Of a DNA stretch of 8,448 bases, positions 6,278 to 8,448 are shown one piece after another. The stretch lies in assembly GCA_913775005.1 (NCBI GenBank), contig CAJYKY010000560.1:1-8448 (forward strand), written 5' to 3'. Every line of letters begins with the position of its first letter. Position 1 is the stretch's first letter. Position numbers and translations under genes: made by a program. Below the pieces are notes generated by a model that was not told the DNA's origin, ran no database searches, and worked only from the letters and a program-made list of their open reading frames with translations. This stretch comes from an uncultured Achromobacter sp. Its GTDB lineage: Bacteria; Pseudomonadota; Gammaproteobacteria; Burkholderiales; Burkholderiaceae_B.

Positions 6278-6976
6278 TCAGGCGTAGCGCGGCACGCCAT
6301 CGGCATCCAGCACAATGGCGCGCACGCTGTCGGGAACATGCAGCGGCGCATCGGTCACTGAGCGCAGATAGGCTTCGCTGATGCCCGTTTTGATCGCATG
6401 CACCTCGAATCCGCGCGGCGTGATGTCGATCACCGCAAGATCGGTATAGATACGCGTCACCACGCCCTGCCCCGTCAGCGGATAGGTGCACTGGCGCAGC
6501 AGCTTCGGCGTGCCGTCGCGGCCCCGATGTTCCATCGTGACCAGCACCTGCTTGGCGCCCACGGCCAGGTCCATCGCGCCGCCCACAGCCGGAATAGCGT
6601 CGGACGCGTCGGTCTTCCAGTTGGCCAGGTCGCCCGTCTGCGACACCTGGAACGCGCCCAGCACCGCGTAATCCAGATGGCCGCCGCGCATCATCGCGAA
6701 CGACACGGTGTGCTCGGTGATGGACGCGCCGTCCAGCAAGGTGATGGGTTGGCGGCTGGCGTTGATCAAGTCCGGGTCCACGTCACTGCCCGAGGCCGCA
6801 GCCCCCATGCCCAGAATGCCGTTCTCGCTGTGCAAGAGAATGTCTTTGTCCGGTGGCAGATGGTCTCCTACCAGCGTGGGCATGCCGATGCCCAGGTTGA
6901 CGATGGCGCCGTCGGGGATGTCGCTGGCCAGCAGTTGCGCGATCTGCTGACGGGTCAGGCCGATGATCTCTGGCAT
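6278..6976 (-). CDS. 3-oxoacid/3-oxoadipate CoA-transferase, subunit B (PcaJ/ScoB-like)
   Basis: This is the 232-residue beta subunit of a family I CoA-transferase, which moves CoA from a donor thioester such as succinyl-CoA to a 3-oxoacid. The catalytic glutamate is Glu51 in HSENGILGMG (49-58), where the enzyme-CoA thioester forms. Other hallmarks are VNLGIGMPTLV (26-36), SFAMMRGGHLD (92-102), LGAFQVS (106-112), GDLANW (115-120), VGGAMDLA (131-138) and CTYPLTG (163-169). The MRGGHLD to GGAMDL portion resembles PcaJ, the 3-oxoadipate enzyme. It extends about 15-20 residues beyond what I expect for PcaJ, with a tail ending near VPDSVRAIVLDADG. The ATG is preceded by GGAGG 6 nt upstream, inside the end of subunit A; TGA, one base, then ATG indicates translational coupling. 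The true acyl acceptor is uncertain because no aromatic-degradation genes are nearby. Confidence 0.93.
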   Translation of the reverse strand: MPEIIGLTRQQIAQLLASDIPDGAIVNLGIGMPTLVGDHLPPDKDILLHSENGILGMGAAASGSDVDPDLINASRQPITLLDGASITEHTVSFAMMRGGHLDYAVLGAFQVSQTGDLANWKTDASDAIPAVGGAMDLAVGAKQVLVTMEHRGRDGTPKLLRQCTYPLTGQGVVTRIYTDLAVIDITPRGFEVHAIKTGISEAYLRSVTDAPLHVPDSVRAIVLDADGVPRYA

Positions 6977-6977
6977 G

Positions 6978-7643
6978 TCAGGCCTCCACCCGAACCACGG
7001 CTTTCACGAAGATGCCCTGCGTCATGACCTGCTCGGGCACGAAGGCACCCAACGGCACCACCTCGTCCACTTGCGCGATGGCGTGGCGCGCAGCCATGCA
7101 CATCACCGGATTGAAGTTGCGCGCCGCGTGCCGGTACATCAGGTTGCCCCAGCGGTCGCCCAGATGCGCGCGGATCAGCGCGTAGTCGCCGCGCAGCGGC
7201 TGTTCCAGCACATAACCCACGCCGTCGATCACTTCCTGCCGCCGCCCTGCGGCCAGCTCGGTGCCGTAACCGGTGGGGGTATAGAACGGCCCCAGACCCG
7301 CGCCGCCCGCGCGCAGCCGTTCGGCCAGCGTGCCTTGCGGCACGCACTCCAATTCGACTTCGCCCGCGCGATAGGCGCGCGCAAAGGCGTCGGAATTAGG
7401 CGGACGCGGATGCGAGCAGATGATCTTTCTGACCTGCTTGCGGTTGAGCAGCGCCGCGATGCCGCGATCGAACGTGCCGGCGTTGTTCGAGATGATGGTG
7501 AGGTCTTGGCGGCCGCTTTGCGCCAGGCAATCCAGCAATTCGTACGGCACGCCGGCCTCGCCAAAACCGCCGACCAGCACCGCCGCGCCATCCGGAATGA
7601 CGGCCACGGCTTCGGTCATGGATGCTTGAATCTTGTCGATCAC
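6978..7643 (-). CDS. 3-oxoacid/3-oxoadipate CoA-transferase, subunit A (PcaI/ScoA-like)
   Basis: This is the 221-residue alpha subunit that pairs with the product of the next gene to form the CoA-transferase. Family hallmarks are visible: the CoA-binding glycine motif VGGFGEAGVP (24-33), ISNNAG (51-56), VPQGTLAERLRAGGAG (101-116), YTPTGYGTEL (121-130), GDRWGNLMYR (162-171) and ARNFNP (174-179). From memory of the families, SNNAG, VRKIICS and the GDRWGNL to AIAQVD stretch are closer to PcaI than to ScoA. The start is a GTG at 7643, read as the initiator. It follows the TAA of the upstream Bug gene with no gap, with AGGAG 6 nt before it. An internal ATG at codon 9 would remove the family-typical N-terminus (MIDKI, compared with MINKT in PcaI as I recall it). 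Stop-start abutment implies coupled translation with the Bug gene. I give no symbol because the substrate is unproven. Confidence 0.93.
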   Translation of the reverse strand: MIDKIQASMTEAVAVIPDGAAVLVGGFGEAGVPYELLDCLAQSGRQDLTIISNNAGTFDRGIAALLNRKQVRKIICSHPRPPNSDAFARAYRAGEVELECVPQGTLAERLRAGGAGLGPFYTPTGYGTELAAGRRQEVIDGVGYVLEQPLRGDYALIRAHLGDRWGNLMYRHAARNFNPVMCMAARHAIAQVDEVVPLGAFVPEQVMTQGIFVKAVVRVEA

Positions 7644-8448
7644 TTATTGCTCCTGTGCCAAACCGGCCGTGTCCACGATCTGCTTCCAGCGGGCCTGTTC
7701 CTGCTGGATGAAGGCAGTGAATTCAGCGGGCGTGTTGCCGCCCGCCTGACCGCCCATGGCCTTGAAACGGTCGCTGACGGCGGGGCTGCGCACTACATCG
7801 CGGGTGGCGGCGTAGAGTTGTCCGATCACGGCGTCGGGCGTGCCCGCCGGCGCCACCAGCCCGAACCACGCGGTGACGACCACGCCGTTCACGCCGGCCT
7901 CGGCCATCGTCGGCACGTCGGGCAGTTCGGGCAGCCGGCGGTCGCTGGTGACGGCCAGCGCGCGCAGCTTGCCCGATTGGATGTACGGCATGGAGCTGGG
8001 CAGGTTGTCGATCATGAACGTGAACTGCTGGCCCAGCAGCGCGGCGACGGCGGGGCCGGCGCCCTTGTACGGGATGTGCGTGCCTGCGATGCCCGCGCGC
8101 TGCTTGAAGAGTTCGCCGGACAGATGCGGCGACTGCCCCGCGCCGGAACTGCCGAACGACACCTTGGACGGGTCACGCTTGGAAAGCCCTTGCAGGTCCG
8201 CCACGGAATGCACGGGCGAGGCCTCGTTCACCACCAGCACATTGGGCACCGAGATCACCAGCGTGACGGGCGCGAAGTCCGCCGGCGTGTACGGTAGCGA
8301 CTTGTACAAGGCGTAGTTGATGGCGTTGGGGCCGATGTTGCCCATCAGCAAGGTGTAGCCATCGGGCTTGGCGCGCGCCACATAGGCGGTGCCGATGCCA
8401 CCGCCGCCGCCGGCCTTGTTCTCGACGATGACGCTGGTCTTGAGCGAC
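7644..8448 (-). CDS. Bug-family (TctC-like) periplasmic substrate-binding protein, upstream copy, partial
   Basis: The C-terminal 267 residues of a second Bug/TctC solute receptor are visible. The frame stays open to the right edge, so the signal peptide and roughly the first 55-65 residues lie outside. Family hallmarks are VIVENKAGGGG near the visible start, KPDGYTLLMGN, a PY-x-PADFAPVT segment, IPYKGAGPAVAALLGQ, MIDN, GKLRALAVTSDRR, PTMAEAG, LVAPAGTP and a C-terminal QARWKQIVDTAG. It is in the same operon as the CoA-transferase and directly precedes subunit A: its TAA touches the GTG of that gene. Compared with the other Bug protein here it shares the motif framework but differs at many positions between them, including VTAWFG versus VNGWYG. 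They are therefore not a recent duplication and may bind different ligands. Promoter and regulator must lie to the right of the window. Confidence 0.93.
   Translation of the reverse strand, partial: SLKTSVIVENKAGGGGGIGTAYVARAKPDGYTLLMGNIGPNAINYALYKSLPYTPADFAPVTLVISVPNVLVVNEASPVHSVADLQGLSKRDPSKVSFGSSGAGQSPHLSGELFKQRAGIAGTHIPYKGAGPAVAALLGQQFTFMIDNLPSSMPYIQSGKLRALAVTSDRRLPELPDVPTMAEAGVNGVVVTAWFGLVAPAGTPDAVIGQLYAATRDVVRSPAVSDRFKAMGGQAGGNTPAEFTAFIQQEQARWKQIVDTAGLAQEQ

Noticed and set aside
6229..6351. 41-residue N-terminal extension of the downstream Bug protein
   Set aside because: It would place a non-signal stretch ahead of a standard signal peptide, overlaps subunit B coding, and the inner ATG at 6228 has an ideal ribosome site.
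6963..8297. 444-codon plus-strand frame over the CoA-transferase and Bug genes, and a similar 358-codon frame at 5305-6381
   Set aside because: Both have shadow-type composition (Arg/His/Gln-rich) and no recognisable motif, while the opposite strand carries well-matched family proteins in tight operon order.
1..8448. CRISPR arrays, toxin-antitoxin pairs, phage or transposon remnants, tRNA genes
   Set aside because: I saw no regularly spaced repeats, no terminal inverted repeats with a transposase, no small co-directional gene pair and no tRNA-like cloverleaf. Almost all sequence is explained by ordinary metabolic genes.

Overview
The window is GC-rich, densely coded bacterial chromosome. It looks like a beta-proteobacterium of the Alcaligenaceae (Achromobacter/Bordetella type). 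This is an inference from two Bug-family periplasmic binding proteins, a family greatly expanded in those genera, together with the GC-biased codon use and an atpI gene in this context. I see no rRNA, tRNA, CRISPR array, insertion sequence, integrase or phage gene.

Layout, left to right. (1) Bases 1-446, minus strand: N-terminal 148 residues of AtpI, the first gene of an ATP synthase operon that runs out of the left edge. (2) Bases 447-833, no gene: the atpI leader, a good sigma-70-type promoter at 632-661 and a strong minus-strand terminator at 768-800. (3) Bases 834-2390, minus: an exported DUF1254/DUF1214 protein of unknown function. (4) Bases 2391-2643: its leader, with a stable hairpin, and the terminator of the next gene. 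(5) Bases 2644-3420, minus: a 258-residue enoyl-CoA hydratase with both catalytic glutamates. (6) Bases 3449-5224, plus: a cytoplasmic M61-family metallopeptidase with a C-terminal PDZ domain, divergent from the hydratase across only 28 bp. (7) Bases 5242-8448, minus: a tightly packed four-gene operon. In transcription order it is a Bug protein (5' end beyond the window), CoA-transferase subunit A, CoA-transferase subunit B and a second Bug protein.

How the genes may work together. The four-gene operon reads as a carboxylate capture-and-activation module. Periplasmic Bug proteins would bind a small organic acid, and the CoA-transferase, which most resembles the 3-oxoadipate (PcaIJ) type, would convert an acid to its CoA thioester. 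No TctA/TctB permease is visible, and the substrate cannot be read from the sequence. The enoyl-CoA hydratase could act further along a CoA-ester pathway, but it is a separate transcription unit.

I found no convincing unprecedented system. The observations most worth checking are the Bug/CoA-transferase/Bug operon, a run of nine A residues inside the atp promoter spacer, the structured leaders, and the compressed divergent junction at 3421-3448.
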